Assembly: GCF_036345995.1 (NCBI RefSeq)
Contig: NZ_CP107796.1
Span: 5,766,001-5,830,000 of the forward strand
Length of the DNA: 64,000 nt
Reading direction: 5' to 3'
From: Streptomyces sp. NBC_00557
GTDB taxonomy: Bacteria > Actinomycetota > Actinomycetes > Streptomycetales > Streptomycetaceae
The notes below the pieces were generated by a model that worked only from the letters and a program-made list of their open reading frames with translations, ran no database searches and had not been told where the DNA came from. A program made the translations under genes and the position numbers. This document shows, in pieces, positions 27,580 to 36,365 of the stretch. Numbering within the stretch: position 1 is the first letter of the stretch; every line of letters starts with the position of its first letter.

Positions 27580-28284
27580 ATGGCTACGCGGCGTGGACGG
27601 ATTCCGGTTGGCCGTCGCCGATGGAGGGTGGGGGCAAGGCAGATCGTGCTCGGCGGTGGCGGGCTGCTGCTCGTACTGGTGATGTTCTGGTCTGAGGTGT
27701 GGCCCTACGTCGTAGGAGGCGTACTCCTTTCCGGTCTGGCCGCAGCGGGCTGGTGGCTGTGGCGTACGGACCGGAGGGTGCGTGCCCGGGACTGTCGGTG
27801 GCGGCGGGAAGAGTCGGTGAAGGCCGGGCGGCGGGCCCTGGCCGACGTGGACGCGATGACCGGAACCGAGTTCGAGGAGCTGGTCGCCGCCCTGTGCCGC
27901 CGGGACGGGTGCACAGAGGTCCGGCGGGTGGGCGGTTCCCACGACAACGGCGCCGACGTCCTTGGTCGGCTTCCTGACGGCCGGACGATGGTGATCCAGT
28001 GCAAGCGGTACGCGCCCAGCAGCACCATCGCCAGCCGTGAGTTACGTGACCTGCTGGGTGCCAAGGTGCACTTCCAGGCCGACGTCGCGGTGTTCGTGAC
28101 GACCACCAGGTTCAGCCGGCCCTCCGAGAGGTTCGCGGTGGAGCACAGCATTCTTGCCATCCACCGCGATCACCTCGGTCTGTGGAACAACGGGGCGTCC
28201 CTGCTGTCGCTGAGCCGTGTCAACGGTCGCGGTCAGGGAGACGCCCGGCACCGTACGCGCTGGAAGCAGGCCTACGGGAAGTGA
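27580..28284 (+). CDS. Mrr-type restriction endonuclease-like membrane protein
   Basis: 234 residues from ATG 27580 with GGGGGAGG upstream. Two adjacent membrane helices (IVLGGGGLLLVLVMFW and VVGGVLLSGLAAAGWWLW) are followed by an Mrr-like PD-(D/E)xK nuclease domain: MTGTEFEELVAALCRRDG, then DNGADVLG, where the Asp lies, and VIQCKRY, where the QxK replaces ExK as in many Mrr proteins. Mrr enzymes cut modified foreign DNA. The membrane-anchored form is widespread in Streptomyces. The convergent caspase-helicase gene ends 19 bases away, so the defence island begins here. Confidence 0.85.
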   Translation: MATRRGRIPVGRRRWRVGARQIVLGGGGLLLVLVMFWSEVWPYVVGGVLLSGLAAAGWWLWRTDRRVRARDCRWRREESVKAGRRALADVDAMTGTEFEELVAALCRRDGCTEVRRVGGSHDNGADVLGRLPDGRTMVIQCKRYAPSSTIASRELRDLLGAKVHFQADVAVFVTTTRFSRPSERFAVEHSILAIHRDHLGLWNNGASLLSLSRVNGRGQGDARHRTRWKQAYGK

Positions 28285-28303
28285 ACAGCGCCGCGGGCCC
28301 GCC

Positions 28304-31300
28304 TCAGAGTCGGCTGGTGCTGGTGTCGTAGAGCCTCCACGCCGGGTACCGCAGGGCCGCGCCGCCCTTCTCACCGCCGTCGAGGAGCTGGCGGCGACGC
28401 AGCATCAGACGCAGGTGGCGTGCCTCGTCACTGCCGTCGTCCGGGCCACGATCGAGCAGTACGGCGCTTGGGCCGGCAGCGTCTGGATGGCGTATCAGTA
28501 CGTCGGCGGGGTGCCCGTTGACGCTCTCGCCGAGCGTCACTGTCGTTCCAGGCTGCGTGGACATGACCTGGTAGAGACGCCGCACGAGGTCGTCTCCCTC
28601 CCGGGCGTCGATCCTGGAGCCGCTGGTGGTGGCGGCGTTGAGGAGTTCGGCGGCGACGCCCCCGCGAGCGCGCCAGAGGTTCATGTCGCCGACCACGATG
28701 AGGTGGCTGCGCGCTCGTGTGATGGCGACGTTCCAGAGGTTCAGCTGGCCGTGGACCCAGCTGATCGCGCCGTCGTGCATGCCCTCACCCGCGACGAGGG
28801 AGAAGACCATGACGTCGCGTTCGCCGCCTTGGAAGGTGTGCACGGTGCCGACGCGGACGCGTTGCCGGTCGTACTGCTTCAGTCGGCCCCGGAGTTCGTC
28901 TGCCTGTGGCTTGAAGGGTGTGACGACACCGATGGTGGCCTCGTCCGGCAGTTGCTCCAGCAGCGCGCGGACGAAGCTGTCCACCTGCCGGATCTCGTCG
29001 TGGTTCACCCAGGAGCTGCCGTACGGGGGCCGGGTGGCCCGTCCCGGGACGTGCGACCAGAAGATCGGCTGCCTGGGCAGGGACGGTCGGCCGCGAGTGT
29101 CGGTGAGGACGGTCAGTCCCTGGTCGTAGAAGAGGTCGTTCGAGACGGCGGCGATGTCCGGGTGGCAGCGGAAGTGCTCGTCGAGGAGGAGCGTGCCTCC
29201 CGCGGCACGCTCGGCGGCGTGGAACGTGGAGTGGCGGCGGTAGGCGAGGCGGTGTTTCTCCAGCCAGTCGGAGCGCAGGCCCGTCTTGCGGCGGATCAGA
29301 GCCTCCCTCTCGGGGCTGATCTTCGCGATGTGGGGAAGCTGCATCGCGTCCCCGATGACCAGGGCGCGCCGGGCCCGGAAGAGCAGGGGCAGCACGTGGG
29401 GGATGGCGCACTGGCTGGCCTCGTCGATGATGACCAGGTCGAAGAGTGCGGGCCCCAGAGGAAAGCGGCGAGCGGAGAGACTGGTGACCGCCCAGCCGGG
29501 TGCCGCGGGAAGTACTTCGCGGACGGCGGGCCAGTCGGTGCGGTTTCTGTCCCTGGCGCTCAGAAGGCTGAGGATGCGTTGGCGCCCGCTGCGCGCATTG
29601 GTTCGCACCGTGCTTTCCAGGAGTGTGCGTGAGGCGGACTGCACGCCAGCTTCGGCGGTGCCGAGCGTCGCAGCGAGGGCCGTGTCATCGACGTCGGCGA
29701 CCTGTGCGTATCCGCTTCGCCAGGATGCTTCGGCGGCCGCGAAGCCGGCGAGAGCAAGGCAGCCCTCCACGCGGTCGCCTTCGAATGTGCCCAGGCCCGT
29801 CTTGTGGAGGAAGCGGGCGCGCCGCCACGAGCCGAAGACTCGTGCGTGAGCGAGCCGTCGCGCCTTGGCCTCCAGCTCGTCCAGGCGCTCGGTCTGCGAC
29901 AGCTTCTCGGCGAGCTCGGACACCGGCAGTCCGAGCTGTTCGGCGTGCTCCTCACGCATTTGACCGGCCTGCAGAAGGTCCTTCTCGGTCCTGGCGACTT
30001 GGGCGAGGTCGCGGCGAGCGCGCGTCAATTGCTCGACGGCGATGTCGACGTCCATGGACGCCGTGCTCACGTTGGGCACGGGGTCCGGCGCAGTGCGCAG
30101 GGCCTGGAGCCCTGCCGCCTCGGTCTCGACGTAGTTCCCGGTCTTGGCCCGGGCCGAGCCGGTGCGTATGACACTTCCCGGTACGAGCTTCTCGCACCGG
30201 CGCCAGACCTCGTCCACGGCCTCGTTGTTGTTGGAGGCTACGAGAACCGTCTGCCCGCTGGTCACCGCTGTGGCGACGAGATTGGCCACAAGCTGGCTCT
30301 TTCCGGTGCCGGGCGGTCCGGTGGCGACGGTCAGACGCCGGGTCATCGCGGAACGCAGCACGGCAGCCTGGGCCTCGTTGCAGGGCAGCGGCGTCACCAG
30401 ACGAGGCGGCTCGGGCTCCGACAGGGCCAGCGCGCGGGTGCGCTCCGACGGGTCGGGGGAGAGGGCGGCAAGCGCCGTCGCCTGGATGCGGTCCGTTGTT
30501 CCCGCGATGTCGGCGAAGTCGTCGAGGAGCTTCTTCGTGTAGGCGGTATCGGGCAGCGCCGCGAAGAGAACGGCGGCGTTGCGAGCGCCGTGGCCGGGTG
30601 TGTGGATGTCGATGCGGTCGGCAAGCTGATCAGGATGGAGCTCCTGGACGCACGGTATCTCGAACTCCTCCATCAGGAGTTTTCTCGCCTCGACGGCCAG
30701 GCGGTCGTGCTGGCCGCGATGCCAGGTCGGCTGGAAGGTGTCGGCGAGCTGCGCGGCCTCCTCCTCGCCCAGCCAGTCCCGGGCCAGCTGGGGGTGCGGC
30801 TGGACGGGACCGTAGGGCTTGAGCCGTACCTGGCCGTCCTGGGAGACGATCTCCACGCGGCGGATCAGCAACGGGGCGAACTTTGGGTGCCGCCAGGGCT
30901 GGCCGCCGCGCGGTCCTGTCACGACGACGGCCGGGTAGCCGGCCCAGAGCTCGGCCTCCTGCTCGGTGGCCGACTCGATCAGCGCCTCCGCCTCCGCGGG
31001 GACGGGGACGCAGCCGTCGTCCTCGACTTCGCCGGACAGGAAACGCTCCGTGCCGGAGAGACAAACGTACGAGGTCTCACGGTCGCCCACCGACATAAGC
31101 GGCGTCTCGGTCTCGTCGGACAGCAGGCACTCGCGGTAGTAGTCCAGAAGCCGCGGCCAAGTTGGCTGAGACCGTGCGGACTTGCGAGTGGGTCCCTGAT
31201 TTGGCTGTTCGGCGGACGAGGTGGGTTGGCGTGTGAGAGGGGCGAGCAGCGGCGCGGCGCCGAGGGGACAGTCGGCGATGACAATGCGGTCGTCCACCGC

Positions 31301-32041
31301 GTGCGCAAACTTGACCGGGACCTGACGGGCGCCTTGGGCTCGCATGCGCCGGTTGACGTAGTGGAAGAGATCTTCCACCGACACGTCGCCCTTGCCGTCC
31401 TTGCTCACCTTGCCTGTGCGCAAGGCCTCGATGACCTCGGCGGTGAAGGCGGACGGACGTACCTCGCCGGTGCTGGCCGTGTCGGCGTACGAATCCTCAC
31501 CGGCCCGTGAGGAGGAGAGCACGTAGACGCCGCGGCTGGTCAGCAGGGGCTGTTCCTGCTCGGCGGACTTCGCGACCGACAGGGGCTGCCGGTCGGAGGT
31601 ACGCAGACCCACGGCGAAGCCGCCGCTGCGGCAGCAGTCGATCATCATGATCTTCTGTGCGGCCCAGCCCTGCTCCAGCTGTTCGTTGACGAAGCCGGCG
31701 CTGACGCCGGTCTCGGCGATCCGGTCGAAGTCGGTGTCTGTGGCGATGAAGTGGAACTCCCCGCCGTCGCGCACGAGCCGGGTGCCGTGTCCGGAGAAGT
31801 ACACCAGAGCCAGTTCGTCCGGCTCGCATTCCTCCATGAACTCGCTGATGACCATTCGCATGTCGTCGGCCGTCAGGTTGTCCCGGGAAGTGATGGAGCC
31901 GAACCCGCCAATGTTGCGGTGCCTCAGGACCTGCTCCAGGCCCCAGATGTCCGCCCGAGTGGACGGCAGGGGCAGGAAGCGGCTGTCGTCATAGTGCTCG
32001 TTGCCGATCAGCAGGGCCCGGCGCCTGACGAGTCGCGTCAC
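28304..32041 (-). CDS. Caspase-like protease fused to SF1 helicase
   Basis: 1245 residues from GTG 32041, overlapping the upstream gene in GTGA. Residues 1-270 are a caspase-fold (C14) protease: RRRALLIGNEHY start, His85 in YFSGHGT and Cys137 in DCCRSGG. Residues about 545-1180 are a superfamily-1 UPF1/DNA2-type helicase: Walker A GPPGTGKS at 575-582, Walker B DEASQ at 873, GDAMQLP, LDEHFRCHP, TVHTFQGGERD and ITRARSHL. The region between and the C-terminal tail are unassigned. Caspase-helicase fusions are listed among multicellular-bacterial conflict systems; expected action is helicase sensing of nucleic acid leading to proteolysis and cell death. Trigger and substrate are unknown. Confidence 0.9.
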   Translation of the reverse strand: MTRLVRRRALLIGNEHYDDSRFLPLPSTRADIWGLEQVLRHRNIGGFGSITSRDNLTADDMRMVISEFMEECEPDELALVYFSGHGTRLVRDGGEFHFIATDTDFDRIAETGVSAGFVNEQLEQGWAAQKIMMIDCCRSGGFAVGLRTSDRQPLSVAKSAEQEQPLLTSRGVYVLSSSRAGEDSYADTASTGEVRPSAFTAEVIEALRTGKVSKDGKGDVSVEDLFHYVNRRMRAQGARQVPVKFAHAVDDRIVIADCPLGAAPLLAPLTRQPTSSAEQPNQGPTRKSARSQPTWPRLLDYYRECLLSDETETPLMSVGDRETSYVCLSGTERFLSGEVEDDGCVPVPAEAEALIESATEQEAELWAGYPAVVVTGPRGGQPWRHPKFAPLLIRRVEIVSQDGQVRLKPYGPVQPHPQLARDWLGEEEAAQLADTFQPTWHRGQHDRLAVEARKLLMEEFEIPCVQELHPDQLADRIDIHTPGHGARNAAVLFAALPDTAYTKKLLDDFADIAGTTDRIQATALAALSPDPSERTRALALSEPEPPRLVTPLPCNEAQAAVLRSAMTRRLTVATGPPGTGKSQLVANLVATAVTSGQTVLVASNNNEAVDEVWRRCEKLVPGSVIRTGSARAKTGNYVETEAAGLQALRTAPDPVPNVSTASMDVDIAVEQLTRARRDLAQVARTEKDLLQAGQMREEHAEQLGLPVSELAEKLSQTERLDELEAKARRLAHARVFGSWRRARFLHKTGLGTFEGDRVEGCLALAGFAAAEASWRSGYAQVADVDDTALAATLGTAEAGVQSASRTLLESTVRTNARSGRQRILSLLSARDRNRTDWPAVREVLPAAPGWAVTSLSARRFPLGPALFDLVIIDEASQCAIPHVLPLLFRARRALVIGDAMQLPHIAKISPEREALIRRKTGLRSDWLEKHRLAYRRHSTFHAAERAAGGTLLLDEHFRCHPDIAAVSNDLFYDQGLTVLTDTRGRPSLPRQPIFWSHVPGRATRPPYGSSWVNHDEIRQVDSFVRALLEQLPDEATIGVVTPFKPQADELRGRLKQYDRQRVRVGTVHTFQGGERDVMVFSLVAGEGMHDGAISWVHGQLNLWNVAITRARSHLIVVGDMNLWRARGGVAAELLNAATTSGSRIDAREGDDLVRRLYQVMSTQPGTTVTLGESVNGHPADVLIRHPDAAGPSAVLLDRGPDDGSDEARHLRLMLRRRQLLDGGEKGGAALRYPAWRLYDTSTSRL

Positions 32042-32454
32042 TCCCCGCCGCCCTCGGGCCCGCCGGACCGGTCGGGGCTCACCTTGTCCAGGAAGTCGCG
32101 GACCACGCGCTCCTGGGCAGCGTCTGGACGGCCCGTGATGGCGACGGAGTGCCCGTCGTAGGTGACCTCGACCTTGCGGTGCCGTTCCTTGGCGCACCAC
32201 TCCTTGATCGCGGTGATCAGGACCTGGGAAGCAGGCCTGGCGATCGCGGTGGCGGTGGTCGCCCACAGCGCGACGTCGCCGACACCGGCACCCTTGTGAC
32301 CGGGCTCGGTCGACGCCTGGCCGTCGACGAACCCGACCTCCAGGTCCTCCGCCTCGTCCAGGGCGACGTACAGATCACGCGTGAGCCGCTCCTGCCGCAG
32401 CGCGTCCCCACCGGCCGGCACCACGAGGTACCACCGGCGCCCCCCGTCCCCCAT
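32038..32454 (-). CDS. EACC1-like effector-associated adaptor
   Basis: 138 residues from ATG 32454. The pattern, with a Leu/Glu-rich start (LTRDLYVALDEAEDLEVGFVDG), then an Ala-rich helix (ALWATTATAIARPASQVLITAIKEWC) and a final strand pair (RKVEVTYDGHSVAITGR), matches the effector-associated constant component 1 described beside caspase and trypsin effectors in bacterial conflict systems. In those systems EACC1 is thought to be a regulatory or signal-transmitting subunit. The GTGA overlap with the caspase-helicase ensures joint production. The assignment rests on remembered family features and on position. Confidence 0.75.
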   Translation of the reverse strand: MGDGGRRWYLVVPAGGDALRQERLTRDLYVALDEAEDLEVGFVDGQASTEPGHKGAGVGDVALWATTATAIARPASQVLITAIKEWCAKERHRKVEVTYDGHSVAITGRPDAAQERVVRDFLDKVSPDRSGGPEGGGE

Positions 32455-32594
32455 TCACCACTCCTTGCTGTCGATCCGTTACCTGCGATGACTCTGGCAC
32501 GAAGATGCCCCCGGCAATGGCTCAACAGCCATCCGCAGGGACATCATTCGGCCACCCGCGCCAGCCGGCACCTACGCCCCCCGTCCGGTGCCGC

Positions 32595-33977
32595 TCAGAG
32601 CGCGGTGAGATGGCGGCGCTTCCGGGGCTGTTCGGGCAGCAGACGCATCGCCATGACGGAGCCGTCCGCTCGCAGGGAAACCGGCCCTTCCCAGTCCTTC
32701 TGGTCGCGCAATGCCTTATGCCACCTGGACCGAAGCTTGTACGCCTCGCGCCGGTACTGCTCCACTCGCCCGTCGCGCAGGTGGTCGAAGAGGCTGGCCT
32801 CGAGACCTGAGAACGCCTCGACCCGGGTGCCGTTCAACCGGAAGACATGGTCCGTGCCGACGAAGGTGAAGCCGCCGATCTCGTGATCGATGTCCTGCAC
32901 GATTCCCGTACCGGCATGCGTGAAGCCCTCGAAGTGACGTCGGCCTTGTCGCTCCGTCAGGTATCGGGCGGTGGGCTCGCCGCCGCCTGTGAAGCCCATC
33001 AGCCCGGCAGCTCCTGCACGAACCAGGGCGGTGCGGAACCACGCGTACTCGTCCGCCAGCACCTGGAAGCCGCTCACGCGCTGTTCGTCCTCGCCCTCGC
33101 CACCCGGTATACGGACGTCCGGATAGAAGTTCCGGTCGTCGAGCGCGTGGTCCGCGTCCAGCGCATCAGGCGCCACAGTGAGCGAGCCGTCGCCTGGGGT
33201 GTGCAGGACGTGGACGGTGATGCCGCCCTGCCCGAGCAGTTCCGTGGAGGTCACCAGGGTCGGCGTCTGGTTCCACGGGCCCACATGCACCGCCTCCACC
33301 TGAGCCGATGCGTTCGCCAGCTGGGTGTGCACGTACTGCGTCTTGCCGTGCGTGCCCTTGCACGCGATAGGGATGACCTTCGACGGTTCGCCAGGCTTCC
33401 ACGCCTCCAGGAAGAAGTCGGGCCGCAGCCGTACCCAGTCGCGCCGTTGCACATCCTTGCCCACCAGCGCCCAGCCCGCCTGCAGAGCGATGTCCGCGTC
33501 CACGATCGAGACCACGTGGTCTGGGTAACGCCTCCTGAGGGCGCGCTCGGCGACAGCGAGCGCGAACCCGATGCCCAACTCGCCGGACTGGACGGTCTTG
33601 TAGTGACGCCTCGGATTCAGCCCTTCCTCCGACAGCTTCATGTACCTTCCGGAACTGCCGTCCAGCGCCTGGCAGTACTTCAAACAGCCCCAGTGCTCGG
33701 CCAGCCCACGCCCGGCACCCTGCCGGGACAAGACGGTTGCACGCCCCAGCGCATGCAGCACCTCCCACGGCATGAGCTTGACGGACGGCCCCACCTCGGC
33801 GGCTGGCAGGGCCTGCAGCTCCGGCTTCCGGCGAAGCGGTTCACGTCCCTCCTGGCGCCGCTCCTTGTCGTCCTTGGCGGCAGCGTCCGCGACGGCCCCC
33901 GCCAATCCGCTGGTTGAGTGGACCTGGACACTCCAGGACTGCACGAGCTCCTCGAGCACCTGTGCTGCTTCTGCCAC
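32595..33977 (-). CDS. Uncharacterised protein with nuclease-like core
   Basis: 460 residues from GTG 33977 with GGGGGAGAAACC upstream. I do not recognise a named family. A segment from about 130 to 210 resembles a PD-(D/E)xK nuclease: SGELGIGFALAVAE (Glu133), RPDFFLEAW (Asp187), then VIPIACKGTHGK (Lys207). The acidic residue expected two before the lysine is Ala205, so catalysis may be lost or the resemblance superficial. The C-terminal 150 residues are mixed alpha-beta with no visible motif. It precedes EACC1 and the caspase-helicase by 140 bases on the same strand and may be a DNA-sensing or effector component of the same system. Confidence 0.7.
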   Translation of the reverse strand: MAEAAQVLEELVQSWSVQVHSTSGLAGAVADAAAKDDKERRQEGREPLRRKPELQALPAAEVGPSVKLMPWEVLHALGRATVLSRQGAGRGLAEHWGCLKYCQALDGSSGRYMKLSEEGLNPRRHYKTVQSGELGIGFALAVAERALRRRYPDHVVSIVDADIALQAGWALVGKDVQRRDWVRLRPDFFLEAWKPGEPSKVIPIACKGTHGKTQYVHTQLANASAQVEAVHVGPWNQTPTLVTSTELLGQGGITVHVLHTPGDGSLTVAPDALDADHALDDRNFYPDVRIPGGEGEDEQRVSGFQVLADEYAWFRTALVRAGAAGLMGFTGGGEPTARYLTERQGRRHFEGFTHAGTGIVQDIDHEIGGFTFVGTDHVFRLNGTRVEAFSGLEASLFDHLRDGRVEQYRREAYKLRSRWHKALRDQKDWEGPVSLRADGSVMAMRLLPEQPRKRRHLTAL

Positions 33978-34430
33978 GGTTTCTCCCCCTACGTCGCATC
34001 GGTGGCGTCACGACAAGATCGAGACGCTAAGCCGGTTGTGAGGGGCGCACACAAGGGGACATACGCGCTCAGAGTCCGAAAACAGATCCCGGAAGTGCGG
34101 TCATGCTGCTGCGTGTCGGGGAGGCAGCCAGGAGTCGAACGCGGATCGACAGTTCGAACGGCGGTACAGGAAGTTTCTGGGAATTGGCCGAATCCCCTGA
34201 CGGGCCGAGCCCGTCCGGCCTGGAGGTCGGCTGGGCCGCGCAGCAATCGAACGGGGTCTGCGGCGCGTGTTGGAAGCATCGGCAACGGGGGTTGAAGGCA
34301 GGGTCGTTGGCGAGGCAACGAAGTCCCTTGGTGTCACGCGGACTTGGAGGGCGACCCTTATAAGAACTGGACCGCATCTGCGGTAGCATTCTTATAAGAT
34401 CACGTCTTGTCTGTCGAACCCGGAGGTTGA
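33978..34430. other. Divergent control region, no gene
   Basis: About 450 bases between the divergent nuclease-like gene and the following plus-strand gene. It is less GC-rich than its surroundings, especially 34340-34410. Apart from the duplicated operator at 34357-34400 I see no gene. A GTTCGA-containing stretch on the minus strand near 34135 recalls a tRNA T-arm, but no cloverleaf can be built. Confidence 0.45.
34357..34400. promoter_or_regulatory. Duplicated CTTATAAG operator
   Basis: Two copies of the eight-base palindrome CTTATAAG, at 34357-34364 and 34391-34398, lie 34 bases (about three helical turns) apart. The outer context also mirrors (CTTATAAGAA and TTCTTATAAG). The second copy ends 32 bases before the next start codon. 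Such AT-rich sites stand out in this genome and suit binding by the XRE-type regulator encoded at 35162-36256. Confidence 0.6.
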
Positions 34431-35090
34431 ATGGCCGTCCTCGCCGTCGCTGCGCCCGACCCTGACGACTATCGCGCGCAGCTTGCCGCCCTCGGCACCA
34501 AGCTGGAGTACCTGCACCCGGCCCTGCGGGCCGGCGAGATCGCCCGCCGTACCGCGACGCCGAACCATCCGGCCAACACGCCTGGCACCCGGGCGTACCA
34601 GGAGCACGTCCGGATCATTCGTGAGATGCACATCCAGCACGAGGGCTGGAAGCGGCTTCTGCACGACCACCTGGAACTGGTCTGCAATTCCGACAAGACG
34701 ATCGCCATCGGCGTCATGATCGGGGACGCGGCGACGGGCGAGCGTGCGAATCCTCCCCGGAACCTGCACAGGCGCGGCGCCGCCACTGCACGGGCCGCCG
34801 AGGTCAACGCCCAGCTCGAACTCTTCCCTCATCCGATGCGGCGCGACGAGATCGTCCTGAGTGCCGAGGAGACTGATCGACTCCAGATCTGGTTCCTTGT
34901 CTCGTACCGGATCGAGGTCGGCGAGAAGGTCCACATCCACAACGAGCTGTCGCTGCCCGGAGAGGTCGTGAACGGCTACGTCACGAAGTGGAAGCGGCGC
35001 ATCCCTCTCCCAGTCCTCGAAATGGACGGAATCGAACCGCCGTACGAAGATGGACCCGGCGAGATCGACATCCCCGTCGACTTCCGCTGA
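34431..35090 (+). CDS. Hypothetical protein paired with ImmA/IrrE protease
   Basis: 219 residues from ATG 34431, with CCGGAGG as ribosome binding site. No family is recognised. The protein is soluble and mixed, with a helical N-terminal half (YRAQLAALGTKLEYLHPAL, YQEHVRIIREMHIQHEGW) and a strand-rich C-terminal half (WFLVSYRIEVGEKVHIHNELSLP). It stands behind the duplicated operator and 71 bases before an XRE/ImmA-IrrE gene, a toxin-antitoxin-like arrangement in which the partner can be the toxin or target. The RosmerTA defence pair has a similar plan, but I cannot confirm homology. Confidence 0.65.
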   Translation: MAVLAVAAPDPDDYRAQLAALGTKLEYLHPALRAGEIARRTATPNHPANTPGTRAYQEHVRIIREMHIQHEGWKRLLHDHLELVCNSDKTIAIGVMIGDAATGERANPPRNLHRRGAATARAAEVNAQLELFPHPMRRDEIVLSAEETDRLQIWFLVSYRIEVGEKVHIHNELSLPGEVVNGYVTKWKRRIPLPVLEMDGIEPPYEDGPGEIDIPVDFR

Positions 35091-35161
35091 TCGTCCGTCC
35101 TGGTGCGGCACTGTTCTGTCAGTGCCGCACCCTGCACCACCGACAAACGAGGCAGTCCACC

Positions 35162-36256
35162 ATGGTGACTCCATCACGCATCACGCTGGCCCGGAAGCGC
35201 CGGGGACTGACCCTCGCACAACTCTCCAAGCGGGCCGGTGTGTCCCTGCAGAGTCTGTCGAACTACGAGACAGGGCGTACGTCGCCTCGAACGCCTACCG
35301 TCCGGCGGATCGCCGAGGCGCTCGATTTTCCGGAGCAGTTCTTCAGCGGCCCGGAGGTCGACGAGCTGCCTGCAGAGGGCATCTCGTGGCGTGCCCGAAC
35401 AAAGACGCCACCCCGTGTTCTGGACTCGGCACGGGCGGCGGGCACCCTTGCCGCGCAGTTGTACGACTGGATCGACGAGCGTTTTCACCTGCCCGGGCCA
35501 GACCTGCCATCCCTGGGCAAGCCGGACCCTGAGACAGCCGCGGAAATGGTGCGTACCCGCTGGGAACTGGGCAACGCTCCAGCACCCAACATGGTCCACC
35601 TGCTGGAAGCGCACGGCGTTCGGGTCTTTTCCCTGCCGCCGGACTCACTGGAGGTGGATGCCTTCGCCGTGTGGCGAGGCAGCGTCCCGTTCGTCTTCCT
35701 GAACACGATGAAGTCCGTCGAGCGCAGCAGGTTCGACGCCGCCCACGAACTGGGCCACCTGGTGATGCACGCCAGTGGCGAGCGTCCTTGCAGCGGGCCC
35801 GAAGCCGAGCGGCAGGCGAACGACTTTGCCAGTGCTTTCCTGATGCCGGCCGCCAGCGTGCTCGGACACATGCCCGCCGGAGCTCGGGTCGACCAGATCC
35901 TCCAGGGCAAGCGCATCTGGAAAGTCTCTGCGATGGCGCTGACGTACCGGATGCACGACTTGGGCCTGCTCACCGACTGGCAGTACCGCTCCACTTGCGC
36001 CGAGCTGAGCGCGCGCGGATACCGCACCGACGAGCCGCAGGGGCTGAAGAAGCGGGAGACGTCGCAGATCCTGACCAAGGTCTTCCAGGGGCTGTGGTCC
36101 AAGGGCATTCGCCCCGGTGACGTGGCCGATGAGCTTGGCGTCACGGGGGAGGAGATGCAGAAGATGCTCTTCGGGCTGACCAAGACGGCAGTGGTGGGCG
36201 GCGGCGAACCCTTCAGTGAGCACAAGGCCGGCAGGACACTGAGCTTGGTGCACTGA
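35162..36256 (+). CDS. XRE regulator fused to ImmA/IrrE metalloprotease
   Basis: 364 residues from ATG 35162 with GAGG upstream. An N-terminal XRE helix-turn-helix (about 7-65: RITLARKRRGLTLAQLSKRA, SLQSLSNYETGRTSPRTPTV) is followed by an ImmA/IrrE zinc protease domain with HELGH at about residue 197 (RFDAAHELGHLVMH) and the downstream ERQANDFASAFLMP, which supplies the third ligand region. Such proteins repress a promoter and cleave a partner regulator on stress. The duplicated CTTATAAG operator upstream is its likely binding site, giving an autoregulated unit with the preceding gene. Confidence 0.85.
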   Translation: MVTPSRITLARKRRGLTLAQLSKRAGVSLQSLSNYETGRTSPRTPTVRRIAEALDFPEQFFSGPEVDELPAEGISWRARTKTPPRVLDSARAAGTLAAQLYDWIDERFHLPGPDLPSLGKPDPETAAEMVRTRWELGNAPAPNMVHLLEAHGVRVFSLPPDSLEVDAFAVWRGSVPFVFLNTMKSVERSRFDAAHELGHLVMHASGERPCSGPEAERQANDFASAFLMPAASVLGHMPAGARVDQILQGKRIWKVSAMALTYRMHDLGLLTDWQYRSTCAELSARGYRTDEPQGLKKRETSQILTKVFQGLWSKGIRPGDVADELGVTGEEMQKMLFGLTKTAVVGGGEPFSEHKAGRTLSLVH

Positions 36257-36365
36257 GCGGACCGTCGACGTGCGGCTTCACGAGTGAGGGTTCTGACCCA
36301 CCCGTACCCTTGTGCCTGCACGCGGCTGTGATTCAAGGGCGCATGGGGAGAAGGAAGGCCAGTCG

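Noticed and set aside
34130..34175. tRNA-like GTTCGACTCC stretch on the minus strand
   Set aside because: The T-arm would pair only imperfectly and no D-arm, anticodon arm or acceptor stem can be placed at the right spacing.
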